Shown: piece after piece, positions 23,529 through 36,353 of the stretch | How positions within the stretch are numbered: position 1 is the first letter of the stretch | Layout of the letters: each line of letters starts with the position of its first letter | Assembly: GCF_051014445.1 (NCBI RefSeq) | Contig: NW_027488388.1 | Span: 524,019 to 588,018 of the forward strand | From: Colletes latitarsis | Lineage: Eukaryota > Arthropoda > Insecta > Hymenoptera > Colletidae | DNA: 64,000 bases | Direction of reading: 5' to 3' | The notes under the pieces: generated by a model | Told to the model about the DNA's origin: nothing | What the model saw: only the letters and a program-made list of their open reading frames with translations | Databases searched by the model: none | Translations under genes and position numbers: made by a program

Positions 23529-23918
23529 GAATAATTCTTGTAAGGTCTAGGTTAGGTCTGGGATTTGCTCTCATCAGGCTCATTCTTTCGCATATTTGTC
23601 ATACTTGATGGATAGATCCTGGGCTTTTTCTGGATTGCATCACGTAGTAATGAAGTACGGCGCTGAAACAGTCAATTAAACCTGGTTTCCATCAATGTTT
23701 TAGAGGACAACGCATGTTAGGTCTGGGATAGGTCTGGGATTCGCCCTTATCAGGCTCATACTTTCGCGTTTCTCACATACTTGTTGAACGGGTCTTGGGT
23801 TTTTTCTGGTGTGTATCACGTAGTAATGTGTTACCACACTGAAACAATCAATTAAACCTGGTCTTGATAAATATTTTATAGGATAACGTAGATTTGGTCT
23901 GGGTTAGGTCTAGGATTT
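22860..23918 (+). repeat. Tandem duplication of a 3-monomer unit (528 bp)
   Basis: A D-B-C trio at about 22860-23389 is repeated immediately at about 23389-23918. TATTTCTGGAATGGATCA occurs at 22921 and 23449. AATAATTCTTGTAAGG and the rare GAAGTACGGCGCTG are shared. The first copy then reads AGAGGATTACGCATG and the second ATAGGATAACGTAG, marking the right end. Confidence 0.8.
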
Positions 23919-25794
23919 GCCCTCATCAGGCTCATACTTTCGCATATTTCTCATACTTCATGGCTGGATCCTGGGCTATTTCTGGATTGGATCACGTAGT
24001 AATGTGGTACCACACTGAAACAGTCAATTAAACCTGGTTTCGATCAATATTTTAGAGAATAATTCATGTTAGGTCTAGGTTAGGTCTGGGATTTGCTCTC
24101 ATCAGGCTCATTCTTTCGCATATTTCTCATACTTGATGGCTAGATCCTGGGCTTTTTCTGGATTGCATCACGTAGTAATGAAGTACAACACTGAAACAGT
24201 CAATTAAACCTGGTTTCTATCAATATTTCAAAGGACAAAGCATGTCAGGTCTAGGTTAGGCCTGGGATTTGCCCTCATCAGGGTCATACTTTCGCAGTTT
24301 TAACATACATGTTGACCTGATCGAGGGCTTTTTCTGCTTTGAATCACGTAGTAAAGTGGTACCACACTGAAGCAGTCCATTAAACTTGGTTTGGATGAAT
24401 ATTTTAGAGGATAACGCATGTTAGGTTTGGGTTTGGTCTAGGATATGCCCTCATCAGGCTCATACTTTCGCATATTTCTCATACTTCATGGCTAGATCCT
24501 GGGCTGTTTCTGGATTGTATCGCGTAGTAATGTGGTACCACGCTGAAACTGTAAATTAAACCTGGTTTCGATCAATATTTTAGAGGATAACGCAAGTTAG
24601 GTCTGGGATAGGTCTGGGATTTGCCCTCACCAGGCTCATACTTTCGCGTTTTTCACATACTTGTTGTACAGATCCTGTGTTTGTTCTGGTTTGGGTCACG
24701 TAGTAATGTGGTACCACACTGAAACAGTCGATTAAACCAGGTTTCGATCAATATTTGTGAGGATAACGCATGTTAGGTCTAGGTTAGGCCGGGGATTTTC
24801 ACTCATCAGGCTCATGCTTTCGCATTCTCACACATACTTGTTGAACGGATCCTGGGCTTTTTCTGGTTTGGATCACGTAGTAATGTGGTACCACACTGAA
24901 ACAGTGAATTAAACCTGGTTTCGATCAATATTTTAGAGAATAATTCATGTTAGGTCTAGGCTAGGTCTGGGATTTGCTCTCATCAGGCTCATTCTTTCGC
25001 ATATTTCTCATACTTGATGGCTAGATCCTGGGCTTTTTCTGGATTGCATCACGTAGTAATGAAGTACAACACTGAAACAGTCAATTAAACCTGGTTTCCA
25101 TCAATATCTTAGAGGACAACGCAAGTTAGGTCTGGGATAGGTCTGGGATTTGCCCTCATCAGGCTCATACTGTCGCACACTTCACATACTCGTTGAACAG
25201 ATCCTGGGTTATTTTCTGGTTTGGATCACATAGTAATGTGGTACCACACTGAAACAGTCGATTAAACCAGGTTTCGATCAATATTTTTGAGGATAACGCA
25301 TGTTAGGTCTAGGTTAGGCCTGGGATTTTCACTCATCAGACACATACCTTCGCATTCTTCACATACTTGTTGAACGGATCCTGGGTTTTTTCTGGTATGG
25401 ATCACGTAGTAATGTGGGAACACACTGAAACATTCAATTAAACCTGGTCTTGATAAATATTTTAGAGGATAACGCATGTTAGGTTTCGGTTAGGTCTAGG
25501 ATTTGCCCTCATCAGGCTCATACTTTCGCATATTTCTCATACTTCATGGCAAGATCCTAGGCTTTTTCTGGATTGCATCACGTAGTAATGAAGTACAACA
25601 CTGAAACAGTCAATTTAACCTGGTTTCCATCAATATCTGAGAGGACAACGCAAGTTAGGTCTGGGATAGGTCTGGGATTTGCCCTCATCAGGCTCACACT
25701 TTCGCGTTTTTCACATACTTGTTGAACTGATCCTGGGTTTTTTCTGGTTCGGATCACGTAGTAGTGTGGTACCACACTGAAACAGTCCATTAAA
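23528..25794 (+). repeat. Segmental duplication S2, copy 2
   Basis: Partner of about 18070-20336 at offset 5458 bp. Minus-strand translations of the two copies over 19804-20019 and 25262-25477 are identical, which shows very high local identity. A few private changes exist, for example CACTCATCAGGCTCATGC near 24802 in this copy. Confidence 0.85.
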
Positions 25795-28480
25795 CCTGGT
25801 TTCGATCAATATTTTAGAGAATAATTCATGTTAGGTCTAGGTTAAGTCTGGGATTTGCTCTCATCAGGCTCATTCTTTCGCATATTTCTCATACTTGATG
25901 GCTAGATCCTGGGCTTTTTCTGGATTGCATCACGTAGTAATGAAGTACAACACTGAAACAGTCAATTAAACCTGGTTTCGATCAATATTTTAGAGGATAA
26001 CGCATGTTAGGTCTGGGATAGGTCTGGGATTTGCCCTCATCAGGCTCATAGTTTCGCAGTTTTAACATACATGTTGACCTGATCGAGGGCTTTTTCTGCT
26101 TTGAATCACGTAGTAAAGTGGTACCACACTGAAGCAGTCCATTAAACTTGGTTTGGATGAATATTTTAGAGGATAACGTATGTTAGGTTTGGGTTAGGCC
26201 TGGGATTTGCGCTCATCAGGGTCATACTTTCGCAGTTTTAACATGCATGTTGACCTGATCGAGGGTTTTTCCTGCTTTGGATCACGTAGTAAAGTGGTAC
26301 CACAACGAAAACAGTCAATTAAACCTGGTTTCGATCATTATTTTAGAGGATAACGCAAGATAGGTCAGGGACTGGTTTGGGATTAGCCCTCATCAGACTC
26401 ATACTTTCGCACACTTCACATACTCGTTGACAAGATCCTGGGTTTTTTCTGGTTTGGATCACGTATTATTATGGTACCACACTGAAACAGTCAATTAAAC
26501 CTGGTTTCCATCAATATTTTAGAGGACAACGCATGTTAGGTGTAGGATAGGCCAGGGATTTGCCCTCATCAGGGTCATACTTTCGCAGTTTTAACATACA
26601 TGTTGGCCTGATCGAGGGTTTTTTCTGCTTTGGACCACGTAGTAAAGTGGTACCACACTGAAGCAGTCCATTAAACCTGGTCATGATAAATATTTTAGAG
26701 GATAACTCATGTTAGGTCTGGGTTAGGTCTAGGATTTGCCCTCGTCAGGCTCATACTTTCGCATATTTCTCATACTTCATGGCTAGATCCTTGGCTATTT
26801 CTGGAATGGATCACGTAGTAATGTGGGACCACACTGAAACAGTCAATTAAACCTGGTTTCGATCAATATTTTAGAGAATAACTCATGTTAGGTCTAGGTT
26901 AGGTCTGGGATTTGCTCTCATCAGGCTCATTCTTTCGCATATTTCTCATACTTGATGGCTAGATCCTGTGCTTTTTCTGGCTTGCATCACGTAGTAATGA
27001 AGTACAACACTGAAACAGTCGATTAAACCAGGTTTCGATCAATATTTTTGAGGATAACGCAAGTTAGGTCTGTGATAGGTCTGGGATTTGCCCTCATCAT
27101 TCTCCTACTTTCGCGTTTTTCACATACCTGTTGAACAGATCCTGGGTTTTTTCCGGTTTGTGTCACGTAGTAGTGTGGTACCACACTGATACAGTCGATT
27201 AAACCTGGTTTCGATCAATATTTTTGGGGATAACGCATGTTAGGTCTAGGTTAGGCCGTGGATTTTCACTCATCAGAGTCATACTTTCGCATTTTTCACA
27301 TACTTGTTGAACGGCTCCTGTGTTTTTTCTGGTTTGGTTCACGTAGTAATGTGGTACCACACTGAAACATTCAATTAAACCTGGTCTTGATAAATATTTT
27401 AGAGGCTAACGCATGGTAGGTTTGGGTTAGGTCTAGGATTTGCCCTCATCAGGCTCATACTCTCGCATATTTCTCATACTTCATGGCTAGATCCTGTGTT
27501 TTTTCTGGTTTGGTTCACGTAGTAATGTGGTACCACACTGAAACATTCAATTAAACCTGGTCTTGATAAATATTTTAGAGGCTAACGCATGGTAGGTTTG
27601 GGTTAGGTCTAGGATTTGCCCTCATCAGGCTCATACTTTCGCATATTTCTCATACTTCATGGCTGGATCCTGGGCTATTTCTGGATTGGATCACCTAGTA
27701 ATGTGGTACCACACTGAAACAGTCAATTAAACCTGGTTCTGATCAATATTTTAGAGAATAATTCTTGTAAGGTCTAGGTTAGGTCTGGGATTTGCTCTCA
27801 TCAGGCTCATTCTTTCGCATATTTCTCATACTTGATGGATAGATCCTGGGCTTTTTCTGGATTGCATCACATAGTAATGAAGTACAACGCTGAAACAGTC
27901 AATTAAACCTGGTTTCCATCAATGTTTTAGAGGACAACGCATGTTAGGTCTGGGATAGGTCTGGGATTCGCCCTTATCAGGCTCATACTTTCGCGTTTCT
28001 CACATACTTGTTGAACGGGTCTTGGGTTTTTTCTGGTGTGTATCACGTAGTAATGTGTTACCACACTGAAACAATCAATTAAACCTGGTCTTGATAAATA
28101 TTTTATAGGATAACGTAGATTTGGTCTGGGTTAGGTCTCGGATTTGCCCTCATCAGGCTCATACTTTCGCATATTTCTCATACTTCATGGCTGGATCCTG
28201 GGCTATTTCTGGATTGGATCACGTAGTAATGTGGTACCACACTGAAACAGTCAATTAAACCTGGTTTCGATCAATATTTTAGAGAATAATTCATGTTAGG
28301 TCTAGGTTAGGTCTGGGATTTGCTCTCATCAGGCTCATTCTTTCGCATATTTCTCATACTTGATGGCTAGATCCTGGGCTTTTTCTGGATTGCATCACGT
28401 AGTAATGAAGTACAACACTGAAACAGTCAATTAAACCTGGTTTCTATCAATATTTCAAAGGACAAAGCATGTCAGGTCTA
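25794..28480 (+). repeat. Mosaic satellite segment containing S7 copy 2
   Basis: About 26658-28100 matches 20495-21940 at offset 6163 bp, except for one monomer near 27486-27661. There this copy carries a duplicate of its own preceding unit in place of the partner's AAGTACAAC-junction monomer. A rare GTATTATTATGG landmark near 26464 recurs near 37380 and 40902. No gene or insertion is seen. Confidence 0.75.
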
Positions 28481-31400
28481 GGTTAGGCCTGGGATTTGCC
28501 CTCATCAGGGTCATACTTTCGCAGTTTTAACATACATGTTGACCTGATCGAGGGTTTTTTCTACTTTGGATACGTAGTAAAGTGGTACCACAACTAAAAC
28601 AGTCAATTAAACCTGGTTTCGATCATTATTTTAGAGGATAACGCAAGTTAGGTCTGGGATAGGTCTGGGATTAGCCCTCATCAGACTCATACTTTCGCAC
28701 ACTTCACATACTCGTTGACAAGATCCTGGGTTTTTTTCTGGTTTGGATCACGTAGTAATGTGGCACCACGCTGAAACAGTCGATTGAACCTGGTTTCGAT
28801 TAATATTTTTGTGGATAACGCATGCTAGGTCTAGTTTAGGCCTGGGATTTGCCGTCATCAGACTCATACTTTCGCACACTTCACGTACTTGTTGAACAGA
28901 TCCTGGGTTCTTTTCTGGTTTGGATCACGTTGTAATGTGGTACCACACTGAAACAGTCGATTAAACCTGGTTTCGATCAATATCTTTGAGGATAACGCAT
29001 GTTAGGTTTGGGTTAGGTCTAGGATTTGACCTCATCAGGCTCATACTTTCGCATATTTCTCATACTTCATGGCTAGATCCTTGGCTCTTTCTGGATTGGA
29101 TCACGTAGTAATGTGGTACCACACTGAAACAGTCCATTAAACCTGGTTTCGATCAATATTTTTGAGGATAACGCATGTTAGGTCTAGGTTAGGCCTCGGA
29201 TTTGGCCTCATCAGGGTCATACTTTCGCAGTTTTAACATACATGTTGACCTAATCGAGGGTTTTTTCTACTTTGGATCACGTAGTAAAGTGGTACCACAC
29301 TAAAACAGCCAATTCAACCTGGTTTCGATTAATATTTTAGAGGATAACGCAATTTATGTCTGGGATAGGTCTGGGATTTGCCCTCATCAGGCTCATACTT
29401 TCGCGTTTTTCACATACCTGTTGAACGGGTCTTGGGTTTTTTTCTGGTGTGGATCACGTAGTAATGTGGTACCACACCGAAACAATCAATTAAACCTGGT
29501 CTTGATAAATATTTTATAGGATAACGCATGTTAGGTCTGGGTTAGGTCTAGGATTTGCCCTCATTAGGCTCATACTTTCGCATATCTCTCATACTTCATG
29601 GTTGGATCCCGGGCAATTTCTGGATTGGATCACGTAGTAATGTGGTACCACACTGAAACAGTCAATTAAACCTGGTTTCGATCAATATTTTAGAGAATAA
29701 TTCATGTTAGGTCTAGGTTAGGTCTGGGATTTGCTCTCATCTGGCTCATTCTTTCGCATATTTCTCATACTTGATGGCTAGATCCTGGGTTTTTTCTGGC
29801 TTGAATCACGTGGTAATGTGATATCACACTGAAACAGTCCATTGAACCTGGTTTCGATCAATATTTTAGAGGATAACGCATGTTAGGTCTGGGTTAGGTC
29901 TAGGATTTGCCCTTATCTGGCTCATATTTTCGCATTTTTCGCATACTCGTTGGCCAGATCCGGGGCTTTTTCTGGTTTGGATCAGGTGGTAACGTGGTAC
30001 CACACTGAAACAGTCCATTAAACCTGGTTTCGATCAATAGTTTAGAGGATAACTCTTGTTAGGTCAAGGTTAGCCATGAGATTTTCACTGATCAGACTCA
30101 TAGCTTCGCATTCTTCACATACTTGTTGAACGGATCCTGGGTTTTTTCTGGTTTGGGTCACGTAGTAATGTGGTACCACACTGAAACAGTCGATTAAACC
30201 AGGTTTGGATCAATATTTTTGAGGATAACGCATGTTAGGTCTAGGTTAGGCCTGGGATTTTCACTCATCAGACTCATACTTTCGCATTCTTCACATACTT
30301 GTTGAACGGATCCTGGGCTTTTTCTGGTTTGGATCACGTAGTAATGTGGTACCACACTGAAACAGTCAATTAAACCTGGTTTCGATCAATATTTTAGAGA
30401 ATAATTCATGTTAGGTCTAGGTTAGGTCTGGGATTTGCTCTCATCAGGCTCATTCTTTCGCATATTTCTCATACTTGATGGCTAGATCCTGGGCTTTTTC
30501 TGGATTGCATCACGTAGTAATGAGGTACAAGACTGAAACAGTCAATTAAACCTGGTTTCGATCAATATTTTAGAGGATAACGCAATTTAGGTCTGGGACA
30601 GGTCTGGGATTTGCCCTCATCAGGCTCATACTTTCGCGTTTTTCACATACTTGTTGAACTGATCCTGGGTTTTTTCTGGTTTGGATCACGTAGTAGTGTG
30701 GTACCACACTGAAACAGTCCATTAAACCTTGTTTGGATCAATATTTTAGAGGATAACGTATGTTAGGTTTGGGTTAGGCCTGGGATTTGCGCTCATCAGG
30801 GTCATACTTTCGCAGTTTTAACATGCATGTTGACCTGATCGAGGGTTTTTCCTGCTTTGGATCACGTAGTAAAGTGGTACCACAACGAAAACAGTCAATT
30901 AAACCTGGTTTCGATCATTATTTTAGAGGATAACGCAAGTTAGGTCTGGGATTGGTTTGGAATTAGCCCTCATCAGACTCATACTTTCGCATTCTTCACA
31001 TACTTGTTGAACGGATCCTGGGCTTTTTCTGGTTTGGATCACGTAGTAATGTGGTACCACACTGAAACAGTCAATTAAACCTGGTTTCGATCAATATTTT
31101 AGAGAATAATTCATGTTATGTCTAGGTTAGGTCTGGGATTTGCTCTCATCAGGCTCATTCTTTCGCATATTTCTCATAGTTGATGGCTAGAGCCTGGGCT
31201 TTTTCTGGATTGCATCACGTAGTAATGTAGTACAACACTGAAACAGTCAATTAAACCTGGTTTCCATCAATATTTTAGAGGACAACGCATGTTAGATCTA
31301 GGTTAGGCCTGGGATATGCCCTCATCAGGGTCATACTTTCGCAGTTTTAATATACATGTTGACCTGATCGAGGGTTTTTTCTGCTTTGGATCACGTAGTA

Positions 31401-31741
31401 AAGTGGTACCACACTGAAGCAGTCCATTAAACCTGGTTTGGATCCATATTTTAGAGGATAACGCATGTTAGGTTTGGGTTAAGTCAAGGATTTGCCCTCA
31501 TCAGGCTCATACTTTCGCATATTTCTCATACTTCATGGCTAGATCCTGGGCTGTTTCTGGATTGTATCACGTAGTAATGCGGTACCACGCTGAAACAGTC
31601 AATTAAACCTGGTTTCGATCAATATTTTAGAGGATAACGCAAGTTAGGTCTGGGATTGGTCTGGGATTCGTCCTCATCAGGCTCATACATTCGCGTTTTT
31701 CACATACTCGTTGAACTGATCCTGGGTTTTTCTGGTTTGGA
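28480..31741 (+). repeat. Segmental duplication S1, copy 2
   Basis: Partner of about 12455-16070. It retains the rare AACGCAATTTATGTC (about 29348), CCCTTATCTGGCTC (about 29911) and AACGTGGTACC (about 29991) variants. Two monomers present in copy 1 between about 13100 and 13650 are missing here. Its right part, from about 30430, is also the start of tandem duplication S3. Confidence 0.8.
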
Positions 31742-33070
31742 TCACGTAGTAATGTGGTAGCACACTGAAACAGTCGATTAAACCAGGTTTCGATCAATAT
31801 TTTTGAGGATAACGCATGTTAGGACTAGGTTAGGCGTGGGATCTTCACTCATCAGACACATACTTTCGCATTCTTCACATACTTGTTGAACGGATCCTGG
31901 GTTTTTTCTGGTTTGGATCACGTAGTAATGTGGGACCACACTGAAACAGTCAATTAAACCTGGTTTCGATCAATATTTTAGAGAATAATTCATGTTAGAT
32001 CTAGGTTTGGTCTGGGATTTGCTCTCATCACGCTCATTCTTTCGCATATTTCTCATACTTGATGGCTAGATCCTGGGCTTTTTCTGGATTGCATCACGTA
32101 GTAATGTGGGACCACACTGAAACAATCAATTAAACCTGGTTTTGATAAATATTTTAGCGGACAACGCATGTTAGGTCAGGGTTAGGTTTAGGATTTGCCC
32201 TCATCAGGCTCATACTTTCGCATATTTCTCATACTTCATGGCTAGATCCTGGGCTATTTCTGGATTGGATCACGTAGTAATGTGGTACCACACTTAAACA
32301 GTCAATTAAACCTGGTTTCCATCAATATTTTAGAGGACAACGCATGTTAGGTATAGGTTAGGCCAGGGATTTGCCCTCATCAGGGTCATACTTTCGCAGT
32401 TTTAACATACATGTTGGCCTGATCGAGGGTTTTTTCTGCTTTGGACCACGTAGTAAAGTGGTACCACACTGAAGCAGTCCATTAAACCTGGTCATGATAA
32501 ATATTTTAGAGGATAACTCATGTTAGGTCTGGGTTAGGTCTAGGATTTGCCCTCGTCAGGCTCATACTTTCGCATATTTCTCATACTTCATGGCTAGATC
32601 CTTGGCTATTTCTGGAATGGATCACCTAGTAATGTGGTACCACACTGAAACAGTCAATTAAACCTGGTTTTGATCAATATTTTAGAGAATAATTCTTGTA
32701 AGGTCTAGGTTAGGTCTGGGATTTGCTCTCATCAGGCTCATTCTTTCGCATATTTGTCATACTTGATGGATAGATCCTGGGCTTTTTCTGGATTGCATCA
32801 CGTAGTAATGAGGTACAACACTGAAACAGTCAATTAAACCTGGTTTCCATCAATATTTTAGAGGATAACGCATGTTAGGTCTAGGTTAGGCCTGGGATTT
32901 TCACTCATCAGACTCATACTTTCGCATTCTTCACATACTTGTTGGACGGATCCTGGGTTTTTTCTGGTTTGGATCACGTAGTAATGTGGGACCACACTGA
33001 AACAATCAATTAAACCTGGTCATGATAAATATTTTAGAGGATAACGCATGTTAGGTCTGGGTTAGGTCTA
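30430..33070 (+). repeat. Tandem segmental duplication S3, copy 1 (15 monomers)
   Basis: This block is followed directly by its own copy starting near 33070. The offset is 2640 bp: 30541-30600 and 33181-33240 are identical base for base. From about 31750 the offset becomes 2816 bp because copy 2 has one extra type A monomer at about 34388-34563. Confidence 0.9.
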
Positions 33071-35990
33071 GGATTTGCTCTCATCAGGCTCATTCTTTCG
33101 CATATTTCTCATACTTGATGGCTAGATCCTGGGCTTTTTCTGGATTGCATCACGTAGTAATGAGGTACAACACTGAAACAGTCAATTAAACCTGGTTTCG
33201 ATCAATATTTTAGAGGATAACGCAATTTAGGTCTGGGACAGGTCTGGGATTTGCCCTCATCAGGCTCATACTTTCGCGTTTTTCACATACTTGTTGAACT
33301 GATCCTGGGTTTTTTCTGGTTTGGATCACGTAGTAGTGTGGTACCACACTGAAACAGTCCATTAAACCTTGTTTGGATCAATATTTTAGAGGATAACGTA
33401 TGTTAGGTTTGGGTTAGGCCTGGGATTTGCTCTCATCAGGGTCATACTTTCGCAGTTTTAACATGCATGTTGACCTGATCGAGGGTTTTTCCTGCTTTGG
33501 ATCACGTAGTAAAGTGGTACCACAACGAAAACAGTCAATTAAACCTGGTTTCGATCATTATTTTAGAGGATAACGCAAGTTAGGTCTGGGATTGGTTTGG
33601 AATTAGCCCTCATCAGACTCATACTTTCGCATTCTTCACATACTTGTTGAACGGATCCTGGGCTTTTTCTGGTTTGGATCACGTCGTAATGTGGTACCAC
33701 ACTGAAACGGTCAATTAAACCTGGTTTCGATCAATATTTTAGAGAATAATTCATGTTATGTCTAGGTTAGGTCTGGGATTTGCTCTCATCAGGCTCATTC
33801 TTTCGCATATTTCTCATAGTTGATGGCTAGATCCTGGGCTTTTTCTGGATTGCATCACGTAGTAATGTAGTACAACACTGAAACAGTCAATTAAACCTGG
33901 TTTCCATCAATATTTTAGAGGACAACGCATGTTAGATCTAGGTTAGGCCTGGGATATGCCCTCATCAGGGTCATACTTTCGCAGTTTTAATATACATGTT
34001 GACCTGATCGAGGGTTTTTTCTGCTTTGGATCACGTAGTAAAGTGGTACCACACTGAAGCAGTCCATTAAACCTGGTTTGGATCCATATTTTAGAGGATA
34101 ACGCATGTTAGGTTTGGGTTAAGTCAAGGATTTGCCCTCATCAGGCTCATACTTTCGCATATTTCTCATACTTCATGGCTAGATCCTGGGCTGTTTCTGG
34201 ATTGTATCACGTAGTAATGCGGTACCACGCTGAAACAGTCAATTAAACCTGGTTTCGATCAATATTTTAGAGGATAACGAAAGTTAGGTCTGGGATTGGT
34301 CTGGGATTCGTTCTCATCAGGCTCATACATTCGCGTTTTTCACATACTCGTTGAACTGATCCTGGGTTTTTCTGGTTTGGATCACGTTGCAATGTGGTAC
34401 CACCCTGAAACAGTCGATTAAACCTGGTTTCGATCAATATTTTAGAGGATAACGCATGTTAGGTCTAGGTTAGGCCTGGGATTTTCACTCATCAGACTCA
34501 TACTTTCGCATTCTTCACATACTTGTTGGACGGATCCTGGGTTTTTTCTGGTTTGGATCACGTAGTAATGTGGTAGCACACTGAAACAGTCGATTAAACC
34601 AGGTTTCGATCAATATTTTTGAGGATAACGCATGTTAGGACTAGGTTAGGCCTGGGATCTTCACTCATCAGACACATACTTTCGCATTCTTCACATACTT
34701 GTTGAACGGATCCTGGGTTTTTTCTGGTTTGGATCACGTAGTAATGTGGGACCACACTGAAACAGTCAATTAAACCTGGTTTCGATCAATATTTTAGAGA
34801 ATAATTCATGTTAGATCTAGGTTTGGTCTGGGATTTGCTCTCATCACGCTCATTCTTTCGCATATTTCTCATACTTGATGGCTAGATCCTGGGCTTTTTC
34901 TGGATTGCATCACGTAGTAATGTGGGACCACACTGAAACAATCAATTAAACCTGGTTTTGATAAATATTTTAGCGGACAACGCATGTTAGGTCAGGGTTA
35001 GGTTTAGGATTTGCCCTCATCAGGCTCATACTTTCGCATATTTCTCATACTTCATGGCTAGATCCTGGGCTATTTCTGGATTGGATCACGTAGTAATGTG
35101 GTACCACACTTAAACAGTCAATTAAACCTGGTTTCCATCAATATTTTAGAGGACAACGCATGTTAGGTATAGGTTAGGCCAGGGATTTGCCCTCATCAGG
35201 GTCATACTTTCGCAGTTTTAACATACATGTTGGCCTGATCGAGGGTTTTTTCTGCTTTGGACCACGTAGTAAAGTGGTACCACACTGAAGCAGTCCATTA
35301 AACCTGGTCATGATAAATATTTTAGAGGATAACTCATGTTAGGTCTGGGTTAGGTCTAGGATTTGCCCTCGTCAGGCTCATACTTTCGCATATTTCTCAT
35401 ACTTCATGGCTAGATCCTTGGCTATTTCTGGAATGGATCACCTAGTAATGTGGTACCACACTGAAACAGTCAATTAAACCTGGTTTTGATCAATATTTTA
35501 GAGAATAATTCTTGTAAGGTCTAGGTTAGGTCTGGGATTTGCTCTCATCAGGCTCATTCTTTCGCATATTTGTCATACTTGATGGATAGATCCTGGGCTT
35601 TTTCTGGATTGCATCACGTAGTAATGAAGTACAACGCTGAAACAGTCAATTAAACCTGGTTTCCATCAATATTTTAGAGGATAACGCATGTTAGGTCTAG
35701 GTTAGGCCTGGGATTTTCACTCATCAGACTCATACTTTCGCATTCTTCACATACTTGTTGGACGGATCCTGGGTTTTTTCTGGTTTGGATCACGTAGTAA
35801 TGTGGGACCACACTGAAACAATCAATTAAACCTGGTCATGATAAATATTTTAGAGGATAACGCATGTTAGGTCTGGGTTAGGTCTAGGATTTGCTCTCAT
35901 CAGGCTCATTCTTTCGCATATTTCTCATACTTGATGGCTAGATCCTGGGCTTTTTCTGGATTGCATCACGTAGTAATGAAGTACAACACT
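33070..35990 (+). repeat. Tandem segmental duplication S3, copy 2 (16 monomers)
   Basis: Copy of about 30430-33205, with one extra monomer at about 34388-34563. The extra unit starts at the rare CACGTTGCAATG, shared with about 16073 in S1 copy 1, so this copy keeps a monomer that S3 copy 1 lost, or it was re-imported. The match ends near 35980, where CTATCAATATTTCAAAATAC begins. Confidence 0.85.
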
Positions 35991-36353
35991 GAAACAGTCA
36001 ATTAAACCTGGTTTCTATCAATATTTCAAAATACAAAGCATGTCAGGTCTAGGTTAGGCCTGGGATTTGCCCTCATCAGGGTCATACTTTCGCAGTTTTA
36101 ACATACATGTTGACCTGATCGAGGGCTTTTTCTGCTTTGAATCACGTAGTAAAGTGGTACCACACTGAAGCAGTCCATTAAACTTGGTTTGGATGAATAT
36201 TTTAGAGGATAACGCATGTTAGGTTTGGGTTTGGTCTAGGATATGCCCTCATCAGGCTCATACTTTCGCATATTTCTCATACTTCATGGCTAGATCCTGG
36301 GCTGTTTCTGGATTGTATCGCGTAGTAATGTGGTACCACGCTGAAACAGTAAA
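35990..36353 (+). repeat. Satellite link between S3 and S4
   Basis: About two monomers of type E and D. They resemble about 18739-19090 and 24197-24548 (TTTCTATCAATATTTC, GCATGTCAGG, TATCGCGTAG). Here the junction reads CAAAATACAAAGC where those copies read CAAAGGACAAAGC. Confidence 0.7.
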
